A stretch of 64,000 nt of DNA, from assembly GCF_014205015.1 (NCBI RefSeq), contig NZ_JACHMO010000001.1:2790001-2854000 (forward strand), in the 5' to 3' direction. The translations under genes and the position numbers were made by a program. The DNA is from Saccharothrix ecbatanensis (GTDB taxonomy: Bacteria > Actinomycetota > Actinomycetes > Mycobacteriales > Pseudonocardiaceae). Below are positions 44,255-53,058 of this stretch, in pieces. Position 1 is the stretch's first letter; each line of letters opens with the position of its first letter. Below the pieces are notes generated by a model. It saw nothing but the letters and a program-made list of their open reading frames with translations, was not told the DNA's origin and made no database searches.

Positions 44255-44918
44255 CCGCACCGCACCCCGTCCCGCCCGCGTCGTGGTCATCGGCCTGGGC
44301 CGCTTCGGCGGTTCCCTGGCCCAGGAACTCGTCGCGCACGGCTCGCAGGTCCTGGGCATCGACTCCCGGCCCGCGATCGTGCAGCGCTACGCGGACGACC
44401 TCACGCACGCCGCCGTGGCCGACACCACCGACGAGACCGCGCTGCGCCAACTCGGCGTGCCCGATTTCCAGCGGGCCGTGGTGGCCATCGGCACCGATCT
44501 GGAAGCCAGCATCCTGACCACGGCCCTGCTGGCCGACTTCGGGATCCCCAACATCTGGGCGAAGGCGACCAGCCGCCAGCACGGCCGCATCCTGGGCCGG
44601 ATCGGCGCGCACCACGTCGTGCTGCCCGAGCACGACATGGGTGAACGCGTCGCCCACCTGGTCACCGGCCGGATGCTGGACTACATCGAGTTCGAGGACG
44701 ACTACGCGATGGTCAAGACCGTCGCGCCGGCTCAGGCCGTCGGCGTGCCGCTGGGCCAGAGCAGGCTGCGCAGCCTGCACGGCGTCACGGTGGTGGCGAT
44801 CAAACGCCCCGGCCACGACTTCACCTACGCCGCCGCCGACACCGTCGTGCAGGAGGGCGACATCCTCATCGTGGCCGGCCGCACCAACCAGGTGGAGCTC
44901 TTCGCCGACCTCACCTGA
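44247..44918 (+). CDS. ktrA: Potassium uptake regulatory subunit, TrkA/KtrA (RCK)
   Basis: The 223-residue cytoplasmic protein has an RCK-N Rossmann domain (VVVIGLGRFGGSLAQELVAHG, LGIDSRPAIVQRYAD, DTTDETALRQLGV) and an RCK-C domain (about 140-220: VGVPLGQSRLRSLHGVTVVA, VQEGDILIVAGRTNQVELF). KtrA forms an octameric ring under KtrB and gates it by ATP/ADP binding. It starts at TTG with GAGGAGC upstream and overlaps ktrB by 8 nt, so the two are coupled. Its stop directly abuts the stop of the convergent nhaA. Confidence 0.93.
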   Translation: MADRTAPRPARVVVIGLGRFGGSLAQELVAHGSQVLGIDSRPAIVQRYADDLTHAAVADTTDETALRQLGVPDFQRAVVAIGTDLEASILTTALLADFGIPNIWAKATSRQHGRILGRIGAHHVVLPEHDMGERVAHLVTGRMLDYIEFEDDYAMVKTVAPAQAVGVPLGQSRLRSLHGVTVVAIKRPGHDFTYAAADTVVQEGDILIVAGRTNQVELFADLT

Positions 44919-46205
44919 TCACACCCCGTCGCGCTGGTGGACGTCCGGGATGCCGTCCTGGTTCTCGTCGCGTGTCTCCTCCTCGTGGATGCGCCGGTAC
45001 ACCCGGTTGCGTGCGCGCAGGATGACCGTCGCCACCAGCACCGCCAGCAGGGACCCGAGGAGCACGCCGACCTTGGCCTGGTCGTACTCGGCCGAGCCCG
45101 CCTCGAACGACAGTTCGCTGACCAGCAGCGACACCGTGAACCCGATGCCACCGAGGATGGCGAGGCCGAGCACGTCCACCCACGCCAGGTCACTGTCGAG
45201 ATCCGCCCTGGTGAACCGGGACACCAGCCAGGTGCCCGCGGTGATGCCGATGGTCTTGCCCAGCAGCAGGGCCAGCACGATGCCCAGCGTGACGCCCTCC
45301 GTGGCGGCGGAGAGCAGGCCGCTCACCCCGCCGAAGGACACGCCGGCGGCGAAGAAGGCGAACACCGGCACGGCGAAACCGGCGGACAGCGGACGGAACC
45401 GGTGCTCGAAGTGCTCGGCCAGGCCAGGCCCCTCCCCCGTGCGCCGGACCACGGGCACGACGAACGCGAGCAGGACCCCGGCGACGGTGGCGTGCACACC
45501 GGACGCGTGCATCAGCCCCCACGCCAGCGCGGCCAGCGGCAGCAACACCCACCACGACCGCACCCGGCGCTGCACCAGCACGGCGAACAGCCCCAGCGGC
45601 ACCAGGACCAGCGCCAACGGCACCGGCGACAGGTCGTCGGTGTAGAAGACGGCGATCAGCACGATCGCGATCAGGTCGTCCACCACGGCGAGGGTGAGCA
45701 GGAACGTGCGCAGCGCCGCCGGCAGGCACCGGCCGATCACCGCCAGCACGGCGAGCGCGAACGCGATGTCCGTGGCGGTCGGGATGGCCCACCCGTTGAG
45801 CGCGGCCGGGTTCGTCGCGTTGACCAGCACGTAGATCAACGCGGGCACGACCACACCGCTGATCGCCGCGGCGACCGGCACCGCGGCCCGTCGCACGTCC
45901 CGGAGGTCACCGGCGACGAACTCGCGTTTCAGCTCCAGCCCGGCGACGAAGAAGAACACCGCCAGCAGGCCGTCGGAGGCCCACTCGACCAGGCTCAACC
46001 TCAGGTGCAGGGACTCCGGCCCGAACTCGACCGCGCCGAACGACGTGTAGGCGCCCGCCCAGGGCGAGTTCGCCCAGACGAGGCCGACCACCGCCAGGAC
46101 GAGCATGAGGACCCCGCCGACGGTCTCCAGCCGGAGGACGTCGCCGATCCGCTTGGCTTCCGGCCACGAACCGCGGCTGAACAGGCGTGTGGAGTTCGGG
46201 TGCAC
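44919..46205 (-). CDS. nhaA: Sodium/proton antiporter NhaA
   Basis: The 428-residue protein has about twelve helices and the NhaA signatures: [57 protein letters not shown] with the paired transport aspartates, [16 protein letters not shown], and [15 protein letters not shown]. It exchanges cytoplasmic sodium for protons. GTG 46205 has AGGAG 6 nt upstream; the frame is open 51 nt further. Lying tail to tail with ktrBA, it gives the region a cation-balance theme. The hydrophilic C-terminal tail ([20 protein letters not shown]) is acidic and slightly longer than in E. coli. Confidence 0.95.
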   Translation of the reverse strand: MHPNSTRLFSRGSWPEAKRIGDVLRLETVGGVLMLVLAVVGLVWANSPWAGAYTSFGAVEFGPESLHLRLSLVEWASDGLLAVFFFVAGLELKREFVAGDLRDVRRAAVPVAAAISGVVVPALIYVLVNATNPAALNGWAIPTATDIAFALAVLAVIGRCLPAALRTFLLTLAVVDDLIAIVLIAVFYTDDLSPVPLALVLVPLGLFAVLVQRRVRSWWVLLPLAALAWGLMHASGVHATVAGVLLAFVVPVVRRTGEGPGLAEHFEHRFRPLSAGFAVPVFAFFAAGVSFGGVSGLLSAATEGVTLGIVLALLLGKTIGITAGTWLVSRFTRADLDSDLAWVDVLGLAILGGIGFTVSLLVSELSFEAGSAEYDQAKVGVLLGSLLAVLVATVILRARNRVYRRIHEEETRDENQDGIPDVHQRDGV

Positions 46206-46260
46206 GGGCGGCTCCTGGCGTCGTCGAGAACAGACGCCGACCAGGCTTCCCGGCACACCA

Positions 46261-46287
46261 TGCCACGTGCGGTGGCAACGTGTGGCA
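46261..46287. promoter_or_regulatory. Repeated GTGGCA half-sites upstream of nhaA
   Basis: TGCCAC (46261) and GTGGCA (46272) form a 6-bp inverted repeat, and a further direct GTGGCA copy starts at 46282. They lie in the 196-nt divergent region between nhaA and the acetyltransferase gene and could be regulator half-sites. Confidence 0.3.
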
Positions 46288-46401
46288 ACCCTACCTGCCG
46301 TTCATGAACACTGTGAATCCCCGCGAAAACGGCTTCCTCTCGGACGGGTGGGTGAAGGAGAGTGTCACCACGGTCGGAGCGACGTCCAAGGGGATCACCG
46401 G

Positions 46402-47016
46402 ATGAGCACACCATCGCCCGAGGACGCACGGCCGGTCACCGGTGACGCGATACCGGGCCGTTGGCCCGAGGACGCGGTGGTCCGCACAGCGCGGTTGCGG
46501 ATCGAGCCGGTGCGGGTCGGGCACGCCGAGGAGATGGCGGCGGTGTTGGGTGATCCTGCGCTGTACTCGATCACCGGCGGTGCGCCGCCGACCGTGGCCG
46601 ACCTGACGGCGCGGTACCGGCGGTGGGAACGGCCGTGGTCCGACGACGGACATGAGGGCTGGCTGAACTGGACCGTGCTTCGGGAGGCGGACGACGTCGC
46701 GGTCGGCACCGTGCAGGCGACCACGGCGGTCGGCGTGAACGGGCTGGTCGCCGAGGTGGCGTGGGTCGTCGGGGTACCGTTCCAGGGGTACGGCTACGCC
46801 ACCGAGTCCGCAGCCGCCGTGGTCGGTTGGCTGGTCGGACGTGGCGCGCGGGCCGTGCACGCCCACATCGCGCCCGACCACCCGGCCAGTGAGGCGGTCG
46901 CGCGGCGCATCGGCATGCGTGCCTCCGGCGAGTTCCGCGACGACGGCGAACAGCGGTGGCGCCTGCACGCGTTGTCCGCGCGAACGACGTCGACGTGGAG
47001 CGGCGGTTCGAGTTGA
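46402..47016 (+). CDS. GNAT-family N-acetyltransferase
   Basis: The 204-residue protein is of the RimJ/RimL-like acetyltransferase_3 type: TARLRIEPVRVGHAEEMAAV, WTVLREADDVAVGTVQATT, VAEVAWVVGVPFQGYGYATE (acetyl-CoA-binding Q-x-x-G-Y-A-T-E motif) and AHIAPDHPASEAVARRIGMR. It should transfer acetyl from acetyl-CoA to an amine; the substrate is unknown. The start follows AAGGGG by 9 nt. The last 15 or so residues are low complexity. It is followed at 31 nt by the CPBP protease gene. Confidence 0.88.
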   Translation: MSTPSPEDARPVTGDAIPGRWPEDAVVRTARLRIEPVRVGHAEEMAAVLGDPALYSITGGAPPTVADLTARYRRWERPWSDDGHEGWLNWTVLREADDVAVGTVQATTAVGVNGLVAEVAWVVGVPFQGYGYATESAAAVVGWLVGRGARAVHAHIAPDHPASEAVARRIGMRASGEFRDDGEQRWRLHALSARTTSTWSGGSS

Positions 47017-47046
47017 CCGGACGGTCGCCAGGGGTTATCCACGGTT

Positions 47047-47811
47047 GTGACCGATGACGAAAGCCAGCCGCGGCCGTCCGGTGTCGTCGCGGCCGGGGGT
47101 CTGCGGAACGGGCTGACCCTGGTGGCCGTGTTCCTCGCCGGGCAGCTGGCGATGCTGGCCACGTCGGTGCTCGTGCTGCTGGCGTTCGGCACGCCGGATC
47201 CGGCCCTGATGTCGGACGGCGGCCTGCTCGCGGTGCTCATCCTGCCGACGGCGCTGGGCGCGACCGTGGCCTTCCTCGGCGTGGCCCGTTGGGGTGGCGG
47301 GCCGCGGGCCGGGCGCGCGGCGCGTGAGTTGGCGGTCCGCTGGAACGGGCGGGACATCGGGATGGGGCTGGCGTTCGGGGTGGGTGGGCTGTTGCTCACG
47401 CTGCCCGCGGCGGCGTTGTGGGCGGCGTGGGTGGGCGCCGAGCGGGCGAACTCGGCGGTCGGCGACGTGTTCTCCGGGCGCGAGCTGGGACCGGTGGCGG
47501 CCGTCGTCACGTTCCTCGCCGTGTGGCTGCTGGCGCCGATCGGCGAGGAGGTGCTGTTCCGGGGCGTGCTGTGGCGTGCGCTCGAACACTGGGGCCTCAA
47601 CCGCTGGGTCGTGTTCGCGGTGACCAGCCTGCTGTTCTCCTTCGCGCACCTCGAACTGCTGCGCACGCCGTTGCTCCTGGTGCTGTCGATCCCGATCGGC
47701 CTGGCCCGGCTGTACACCGGCAACCTGCTCGCGGGCATCGTCGCGCACCAGGTGAACAACTTCCTCCCCGCCGTCGCGCTCCTCCTCGCCACCACCGGCG
47801 CCCTGCCTTAG
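47047..47811 (+). CDS. CPBP-family intramembrane metalloprotease
   Basis: The 254-residue membrane protein has about seven helices and the three CPBP (Abi) motifs: APIGEEVLFRGVLWRAL (paired Glu), LLFSFAHLELLR (His) and GIVAHQVNNFLPAVA (His). The family includes Rce1-type prenyl proteases and bacteriocin self-immunity proteins; most actinomycete members have no known substrate. The start is GTG 47047, 31 nt after the acetyltransferase. No bacteriocin-like small gene lies nearby. Confidence 0.9.
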   Translation: MTDDESQPRPSGVVAAGGLRNGLTLVAVFLAGQLAMLATSVLVLLAFGTPDPALMSDGGLLAVLILPTALGATVAFLGVARWGGGPRAGRAARELAVRWNGRDIGMGLAFGVGGLLLTLPAAALWAAWVGAERANSAVGDVFSGRELGPVAAVVTFLAVWLLAPIGEEVLFRGVLWRALEHWGLNRWVVFAVTSLLFSFAHLELLRTPLLLVLSIPIGLARLYTGNLLAGIVAHQVNNFLPAVALLLATTGALP

Positions 47812-47816
47812 GTCGG

Positions 47817-48665
47817 CTACCCGATTCGTCGAAGGGACTTCTCCCGGCGCTGCGCCACGCTCGACCCCGATTCGCGGCGGGCCATCCGGCGCAGCACGAT
47901 CGGCGCCAGCACCAGGCCGACGACGGCCCACGCCACGAGCACGCCCACGGTTTCCAGGTGCCGCCACGATTCGCCGATCTCCACCACGACCGCGGAGTCG
48001 GGCAGGAGCGCCGACCGCATGCCGAGGCCGAGCCAGTAGACCGGGAAGACCTGGGCGATCCACTGCGACCACACCGGCAGGGACGTGATCGGGTAGAAGA
48101 TGCCGGAGATCGCGATCAGGCCGAGGATCGGCAGCATCAGCAGCCCTTGGCCGCGCGTGCTGGAGAACACCGAGCCGAGCACCGCGCCGATGGGCAGGGC
48201 GGCGACCATGCCGAGTGCCAGCACCCACGCCAGCGTGAGCCACGAGTCGAGGCTGCCGGTCACCAGACCCGACACGAGGAACATGCCGGGGATCAGGAAG
48301 AGGGCCAGGTCCACGATCAGACCGCCGGCCACGGACACGATCTTGCCGACCAGGTAGCCGAGCATCCCGTTCGGTGTCGCCTTCGCCCGCAGCAGCGTGC
48401 CGTCCTCGCGTTCGGCGGTGAGGAGTTGGCTCATGGCGACCATCGCCATCGCGGCGTTCATGCCGAGGATGCTGGGCAGTGCGAGCGCTCCGACGGAGAA
48501 CCCGCTCTGCCCGAACGACACGTCCCGCAGGAAGTACGTGACCACGAGCATCAGCACCGGCCAGAACGCGTGGTTCCACAGGTCCGCGCCGTTGGTCAGC
48601 GACTGCCGCAGTTCGATCAGTCCCCGCTGCCAACCCGAGCGCAACGCCGTCGCCGTGGGGTTCAT
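47817..48665 (-). CDS. ABC-2 type transporter permease (drug-export type)
   Basis: The 282-residue protein has six helices in the ABC-2 pattern: FWPVLMLVVTYFLRDVSF, MNAAMAMVAMSQLLTAEREDGTLL with the conserved post-helix acidic stretch, then GLIVDLALFLIPGMFLVSGL, SGIFYPITSLPVWSQW and FPVYWLGLGMRSAL. It forms the membrane half of an exporter with the ATPase encoded upstream, overlapping it by 4 nt (ATGA). Such pairs export drugs, lipids or natural products; the cargo is unknown. Confidence 0.9.
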   Translation of the reverse strand: MNPTATALRSGWQRGLIELRQSLTNGADLWNHAFWPVLMLVVTYFLRDVSFGQSGFSVGALALPSILGMNAAMAMVAMSQLLTAEREDGTLLRAKATPNGMLGYLVGKIVSVAGGLIVDLALFLIPGMFLVSGLVTGSLDSWLTLAWVLALGMVAALPIGAVLGSVFSSTRGQGLLMLPILGLIAISGIFYPITSLPVWSQWIAQVFPVYWLGLGMRSALLPDSAVVVEIGESWRHLETVGVLVAWAVVGLVLAPIVLRRMARRESGSSVAQRREKSLRRIG

Positions 48666-49558
48666 CGGGTCACCTCCGCCGACTCGACGCGGCGCACCAG
48701 CGAGAGGTAGCTGTCCTCCAGTGAGGCCTGCCGGACCGCCAGGTCGGTGATCTCGTCGCCGTGCCGGCGGAACAGGTCGTGCACGAACCTGGTGGACTCC
48801 TTCACCGACCGCACGTGCCGCTGCCCGGCGTGGGTCCAGCGGACCTCGTCCTCCCCCGCGATCCGCTCCGCCAACTCGTCCGCCGTGCCGTCCGCGACGA
48901 TCCGGCCGCCGTCCAGGATGACGATGCGGTCGGCGAGCTTCTCCGCCTCGTCCAAGTCGTGCGTGGTGAGCAGGATCGTGGTCTCGTCCTGCTCCGCGAG
49001 CCGGTGCACGAGCTCGTGGAACTCGCGCCGGGCGACGGGGTCGAACCCGGTGGTCGGCTCGTCGAGGAACAGCAGCTCGGGTCGGCCGACAATGCCCACG
49101 GCGACGTCCAGCCTGCGCCGCTGCCCGCCGGACAGCGTCCTGATCTTCTTGTCCGCCTGCGCGGTCAGGCCGACCGCCTTGACCAGATCGTCCACGTCCC
49201 ACGGCCGGGTGACGTCGTCGGTGGCGTAACAGGTGTAGTAGGTGCCGAGGTGCGCGAGCAGTTCACGAACCCGCCACTTGCCGTGGTCGCGCCACGATTG
49301 CAGGACCACGCCGACGCGTGCGCGCCACCGTTCGTCGGCGTGCGCCGGGTCGACGCCGAGCACCGAGACCCGGCCGGCTGACCGCATCCGGAAGCCTTCC
49401 AGGATCTCGATGGTCGTGGTCTTGCCCGCGCCGTTCGGGCCGAGCAGGGCCAGCACCTCACCGTGGCAGGCCTGGAACGTGACGTCGTGCAGCACGTCCG
49501 TCGTCCCGTAGCGCATGCGCAGGCCTTCGACGTCGAGCACCACTTGCTCGCTCGCCAT
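48662..49558 (-). CDS. ABC transporter ATP-binding protein (DrrA-like)
   Basis: The 298-residue ATPase has Walker A GPNGAGKTTT (from residue 40), Q-loop VVLQSWRDHGKWRV, signature LSGGQRRRLDVAVGI, Walker B LLFLDEPTTGFDP and switch LLTTHDLDEAEKLADR. A C-terminal segment of about 80 residues follows, as in DrrA/CcmA-type exporters. The ATG has a very strong GGAGGAGGG site 4-7 nt upstream. It is divergent from the HTH regulator across 222 nt containing TTGCAATG-type repeats, so that regulator probably controls it. Confidence 0.92.
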   Translation of the reverse strand: MASEQVVLDVEGLRMRYGTTDVLHDVTFQACHGEVLALLGPNGAGKTTTIEILEGFRMRSAGRVSVLGVDPAHADERWRARVGVVLQSWRDHGKWRVRELLAHLGTYYTCYATDDVTRPWDVDDLVKAVGLTAQADKKIRTLSGGQRRRLDVAVGIVGRPELLFLDEPTTGFDPVARREFHELVHRLAEQDETTILLTTHDLDEAEKLADRIVILDGGRIVADGTADELAERIAGEDEVRWTHAGQRHVRSVKESTRFVHDLFRRHGDEITDLAVRQASLEDSYLSLVRRVESAEVTR

Positions 49559-49676
49559 TTGCCCTCCTCCTCGTCGGTTGATCTTCAGCAGGCCGCGAAG
49601 GCTACGTTGCGTTTTTGCCTGTCTCAACGCTGGAGAACCGCTGCTGAGGCATCTGAGCTGGCTGGAGAGTTTGAAT

Positions 49677-49730
49677 CATTGCAATGAGATTGCCGGTTAA
49701 CGCAATGATCCGTGCTGGCTCGTTGCAATG
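49677..49730. promoter_or_regulatory. TTGCAATG-type operator repeats
   Basis: CATTGCAATG (49677-49686) is a perfect 10-bp palindrome. GCAATGAT at 49702-49709 pairs with ATCATTGC at 49675-49682 as an 8-bp inverted repeat. A further TTGCAATG lies at 49723-49730. The three sites sit about 22-26 nt apart between the exporter ATPase and the regulator gene and are unusually AT-rich for the window. They are likely binding sites for the regulator encoded at 49781. Confidence 0.6.
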
Positions 49731-49780
49731 TCCTGATCGTGAATGCACACTGGAGGGACCGACGAGCAGGGGGACTTCCG

Positions 49781-50611
49781 ATGCCGGGAGGCAGGCTGAC
49801 CGACGAGGACCGCCGCGACATCGCCTCGGGCCTGACCGGAGGGCTCGGGTACGCCGAGATCGCACGACGGCTGGGCCGGCCGACATCGACCGTCAGCCGG
49901 GAGGTGACCCGTAACGGCGGCCCGCGCGACTACCGCGCCGACCGTGCCCACCGGGCCACCCGACGACGGGCCATCCGACGCAGGACGGCCGTGCCGCACG
50001 ACGTTCCGGACGTCGTCGGTGCGGACGGCCGTGACCCGGCGGCGGTGCTGGCCTTCGCGGACGAGTTCGCCGCGCTCATGGTGCAGACCGGCCTGCCCCG
50101 GATGGCGGCACGGGTGCTGGCGAGCCTGGTCACCACCGACTCCGGCGCGCTGACCGTCGCCGAGCTGGTCGGCCGGCTGCGGGTCAGTCCCGCGTCGGTG
50201 TCGAAGGCCGTGGGCTACCTCGAAGGGCTGGACCTGGTCCGCCGTGAACGTGACGGCCGTCGACGGGAGCGGTACTTCATCGATGACGACGTGTGGCTGC
50301 GGACGTGGCTGACGAGCGCCCGGACGAACGCGATGCTGGCGGACGTGTCACGGCGGGGTGTCGAAGTGCTCGACGCCGCCACGCCCGCAGGCGCCCGGCT
50401 CGACCAAATGCGGCGGTTCTTCGCGCAGCTCAGCGACGACATGTCCGGCGTAGCCACCACCACCGGCGACGTGGTGACCGTCCTCGCCGCCCTCGTCCGC
50501 GCCGTCACCCCGGACGCCGTGGATCAGCTCGCCGCCGCAGTGGACTGGCCGGCGGAGCGCGTCGCCGAGGCGTTGAAGAACGCCGAACAGCTTCTGCGCG
50601 ACCGACCGTGA
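49781..50611 (+). CDS. Transcription regulator: IS30-type HTH fused to MarR/GbsR-like domain
   Basis: The 276-residue protein has two DNA-binding modules. Residues about 4-50 (RLTDEDRRDIASGLTGGLG, YAEIARRLGRPTSTVSREV) are an HTH_38 unit as in IS30 transposases. Residues about 105-195 are a winged helix of the MarR/GbsR type (LPRMAARVLASLVTTDSGAL, VAELVGRLRVSPASVSKAV, LVRRERDGRRRERYFID). The remainder is helical. There is no DDE transposase core and no terminal inverted repeats, so it is a regulator and not a mobile element. It likely represses the divergent ABC exporter. ATG 49781 follows AGGGGG; the frame is open 69 nt upstream through the operator repeats. Confidence 0.84.
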   Translation: MPGGRLTDEDRRDIASGLTGGLGYAEIARRLGRPTSTVSREVTRNGGPRDYRADRAHRATRRRAIRRRTAVPHDVPDVVGADGRDPAAVLAFADEFAALMVQTGLPRMAARVLASLVTTDSGALTVAELVGRLRVSPASVSKAVGYLEGLDLVRRERDGRRRERYFIDDDVWLRTWLTSARTNAMLADVSRRGVEVLDAATPAGARLDQMRRFFAQLSDDMSGVATTTGDVVTVLAALVRAVTPDAVDQLAAAVDWPAERVAEALKNAEQLLRDRP

Positions 50612-50643
50612 ACGACGCGGGCAGCCCATCCTGATCACGCCGC

Positions 50644-50649
50644 TACGAT
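50644..50649 (+). promoter_or_regulatory. -10 element of a leaderless transcript
   Basis: TACGAT ends 6 nt before the ATG at 50656 and no Shine-Dalgarno is present, the usual arrangement for leaderless actinobacterial mRNAs. No convincing -35 is seen. Confidence 0.5.
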
Positions 50650-50655
50650 GAGCGC

Positions 50656-51300
50656 ATGGCCCTGATCCACCAAGCGACCATCCACCCCACGAAGCTCGAA
50701 CTTCTGGCCGAGTGGCTGCCCAGCCGGAGCTGGTACACCGCACCGGCCGGTGAGCCGACGCGGGTGGCGGCCTACCGCTTCGACGACCCGGCCGGTGCGG
50801 TCGGGATCGAGACGCTGCTGGTCCGGGTCGGCGACGGACCGGTTCACCAGGTGCCCCTCACCTACCGCGACGCGCCCCTGGACGGCGCCGACGAGTGGCT
50901 GCTCAGGACCACTGAGCACTCGGTGCTGGGCAAGCGCTGGGTGTACGACGCGGTCGGCGACCCGGTGTACGCCGCGGCGCTGGCGGGCGCGGTCCTCGGG
51001 AACACCGGTCAGGCCGAGCTGATGGTGGAGGTCGAGGGCCGGCTCGTCCGCCGCGACGTCGACATGACCATCGTGAGCAGCGCTCCGCGAGGCGCGGAGG
51101 TGCCCGCCGTGGGCGCGATCGAAAACGTGGTCCAAGGCGACCCGACGCTGATCGTGACGAACACCGTCGAGTTGGCCGTCGTCCGCAGGCTCGGGGCCGA
51201 CGCCGTACCGACCGACGCCGTGCTCACCGGCGCGGTCCTGACCGGCACGTGGCCCGGTCAGGAGACGCCGGTGCCGTTGGCATCCGCGACACTTCGCTGA
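50656..51300 (+). CDS. Maltokinase N-terminal-cap-like domain protein
   Basis: The 214-residue protein resembles the cap domain found at the N-terminus of actinobacterial maltokinases (Pep2/Mak) and in stand-alone homologues: ATIHPTKLELLAEWLPSRSW, RVAAYRFDDPAGAVGIETLL, VPLTYRDAPLDGADEWLLRT and GHTEHSVLGKRWVYDAVGDP-like spacing around HSVLGKRWVYDA. The kinase domain that would follow is absent, so it cannot phosphorylate maltose alone. Its role is unknown; no trehalose or maltose gene is adjacent. The start is an ATG of a probable leaderless message. Confidence 0.75.
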   Translation: MALIHQATIHPTKLELLAEWLPSRSWYTAPAGEPTRVAAYRFDDPAGAVGIETLLVRVGDGPVHQVPLTYRDAPLDGADEWLLRTTEHSVLGKRWVYDAVGDPVYAAALAGAVLGNTGQAELMVEVEGRLVRRDVDMTIVSSAPRGAEVPAVGAIENVVQGDPTLIVTNTVELAVVRRLGADAVPTDAVLTGAVLTGTWPGQETPVPLASATLR

Positions 51301-51330
51301 CGACGTTTCACTGAAGCCGGCCGGTCGGGT

Positions 51331-52773
51331 TCAGTCCTTCCAGGGCATCTCGTCGCGCAGTCCCTCGTGGATCGCGTAGGCGTTTTTCACCGCGGCCTTG
51401 AGCGCGCCCTCCACCCACCGCCGGTGCCGGCGGTCGCAGGCGTCATTGGCGAACCAGACCCGGTTCACCGGCCGGATCACGTCCTCGTAGAACGCCTCGC
51501 TCATCTCGAACGCGCGGAACAACGGGCCGATGCCGCACGCGAACCAGTCGAGCGCCCAGTCCTTGTACACGCCGAACTCGAACGTGTCCCGCGCCTCGGG
51601 GTGGATCTTGGCCAGGTCCTCCAACGCCTGCGCGACGCACTCGTCCCCCGCCAACGGCGTGTACGGCATGGAGTCCTGCTCCCAGCAGTACGACGCGATC
51701 ATCACGCCCTTGCGGAACCGGGTGTCCTGGCCCGCCGGCGGGTAGACGACGTTGCGGATCGCCAGGTCGGTCACCGTGAGGCCGTGCGTGATGCCGTACG
51801 CGGTCTCCCACCACCGTTCGCTGAACTGCATGAACAGCTTGTGCGCCCGGCCGTAGTAGGTGTTGCGGATGGCGTACCACTTGTCCGGGTCGAGCCCTTC
51901 GATCTCCATGTGCCGCAGGCTCGCGAACGGCACCGTCACGATGCACTCGTCCGCGACGATCGTCTGGGTCCGGCGGCCGGCCCTGAAGTGGACGCGCACC
52001 TCGCTGTCGGTCTGGTCGACGGCGTGCACTAGCGCCCCCAGCCTGATGTCGTCCATCAGGAACGGCTCGAACGCCCGGGGCAGCGAATCCGCCCCGGCCG
52101 CGATGTAGTCCAGTCGGCCGAACACGTCCTCGTAGTAGTGCGAGAACCACTCGACCAGCGAGAAGTGGTACCGGCCCTCCAGGTTGAACAGCGGTCCGAG
52201 CATCGCCAGCGCGCCGTCGCTGAGGCCGCGTTCCTTGAGGTACCCGAGCAGCGTGTACCGGTCGTAGTCGGTCAGCAGCCGGTGCCACGCCTTCGCGTCG
52301 TCACCCTCCTCCATGATGTCCACGAGCGGCTGCACGGTGGCACGCAGCAGTTCGTGCGGGGTTTTGTCGATCTCTCGGGGCGACATGGCGAAACTGAACT
52401 GGTCGGCGCTGAAATCCCGCCGGCGGACGCCCTTTCCCTGGAGGTACACGAACGTGTCCTCGTCGTACATCGGAAACGGTCTGATGGGCAGCTCGAACTT
52501 CTCCTCGATCAGCCACCGGACCAACGGGTGCTGCTGCGGGAACCGCATCGCGCCGAACTCGCCGTACATGTCACCCGCGAAACCGCGGTAGGTGAGGATG
52601 CGCCCGCCCAACCGGTTCTGACCTTCGAGGATGACCACCTCGTGACCTGCTTGTTTCAACAGCATGGCCGCCGTCAATCCGGCCATTCCCGCGCCGACCA
52701 CCACGATCCTCCGCCGCGGCGCGGAACTCTCCGGCAAGCCTTCCTTGAGCAGATCGAGAACGTCGAGCCCCAT
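51331..52773 (-). CDS. Flavin monoamine/L-amino-acid oxidase
   Basis: The 480-residue flavoprotein begins with the FAD dinucleotide motif VVVGAGMAGLTAAMLLKQAG (Gly27, Gly29, Gly32), VVILEGQNRLGGRILTYRG and GEFGAMRFPQQHPLVRWLI, the last block being characteristic of bacterial L-amino-acid oxidases of the RebO/StaO kind. The C-terminal FAD block is WFANDACDRRHRRWVEGAL. Such enzymes oxidise an amino acid to an imino acid with hydrogen peroxide release. No signal peptide is seen. GAGGTGG lies 6 nt before ATG 52773; the frame is open 201 nt further. Divergence from trpB-trpA makes tryptophan a plausible substrate, but this is inference. Confidence 0.88.
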   Translation of the reverse strand: MGLDVLDLLKEGLPESSAPRRRIVVVGAGMAGLTAAMLLKQAGHEVVILEGQNRLGGRILTYRGFAGDMYGEFGAMRFPQQHPLVRWLIEEKFELPIRPFPMYDEDTFVYLQGKGVRRRDFSADQFSFAMSPREIDKTPHELLRATVQPLVDIMEEGDDAKAWHRLLTDYDRYTLLGYLKERGLSDGALAMLGPLFNLEGRYHFSLVEWFSHYYEDVFGRLDYIAAGADSLPRAFEPFLMDDIRLGALVHAVDQTDSEVRVHFRAGRRTQTIVADECIVTVPFASLRHMEIEGLDPDKWYAIRNTYYGRAHKLFMQFSERWWETAYGITHGLTVTDLAIRNVVYPPAGQDTRFRKGVMIASYCWEQDSMPYTPLAGDECVAQALEDLAKIHPEARDTFEFGVYKDWALDWFACGIGPLFRAFEMSEAFYEDVIRPVNRVWFANDACDRRHRRWVEGALKAAVKNAYAIHEGLRDEMPWKD

Positions 52774-53022
52774 CGGAATCCACCTCACGCCCATCCATTC
52801 CGCGATCATCCGCGGAGTTTCGACACCGGGAGGTGGCCATCCTCGATATCCGACCGTACTCGGCCCGAGAACCGGCGGCCAACGCCCCGATGGGGTGATG
52901 TGAAAATTACCGAATGTGCCCGCATTTTCGCGCCGAATATCCGGCCCGGACCGCGGCCGGTCATGCCACCGCACCGTCCCGCATCGCCATGGTCGCGGGC
53001 AGGTCGTCCTGCTCGCCTTGAC

Positions 53023-53051
53023 TTGCCCTACGCGACGATGAGTTCTAGAGT
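53023..53051 (+). promoter_or_regulatory. Candidate promoter of leaderless trpBA
   Basis: TTGCCC (53023-53028), a 17-nt spacer and TAGAGT (53046-53051) precede the GTG at 53059 by 7 nt, with no Shine-Dalgarno. A short direct repeat AGTTCTAG-AGTTCTAG overlaps the -10. Alternative in-frame starts are ATG 53038 and ATG 53089. Confidence 0.5.
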
Positions 53052-53058
53052 TCTAGAT

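Noticed and set aside
49781..49930. IS30-like transposase
   Set aside because: Only the HTH_38 DNA-binding unit is present, fused to a MarR-like domain. No DDE core, inverted repeats or target duplication can be seen.
52774..53058. Tryptophan attenuator or T-box upstream of trpB
   Set aside because: No leader peptide with Trp codons and no terminator/antiterminator pair is visible, and the likely start site leaves almost no leader RNA.
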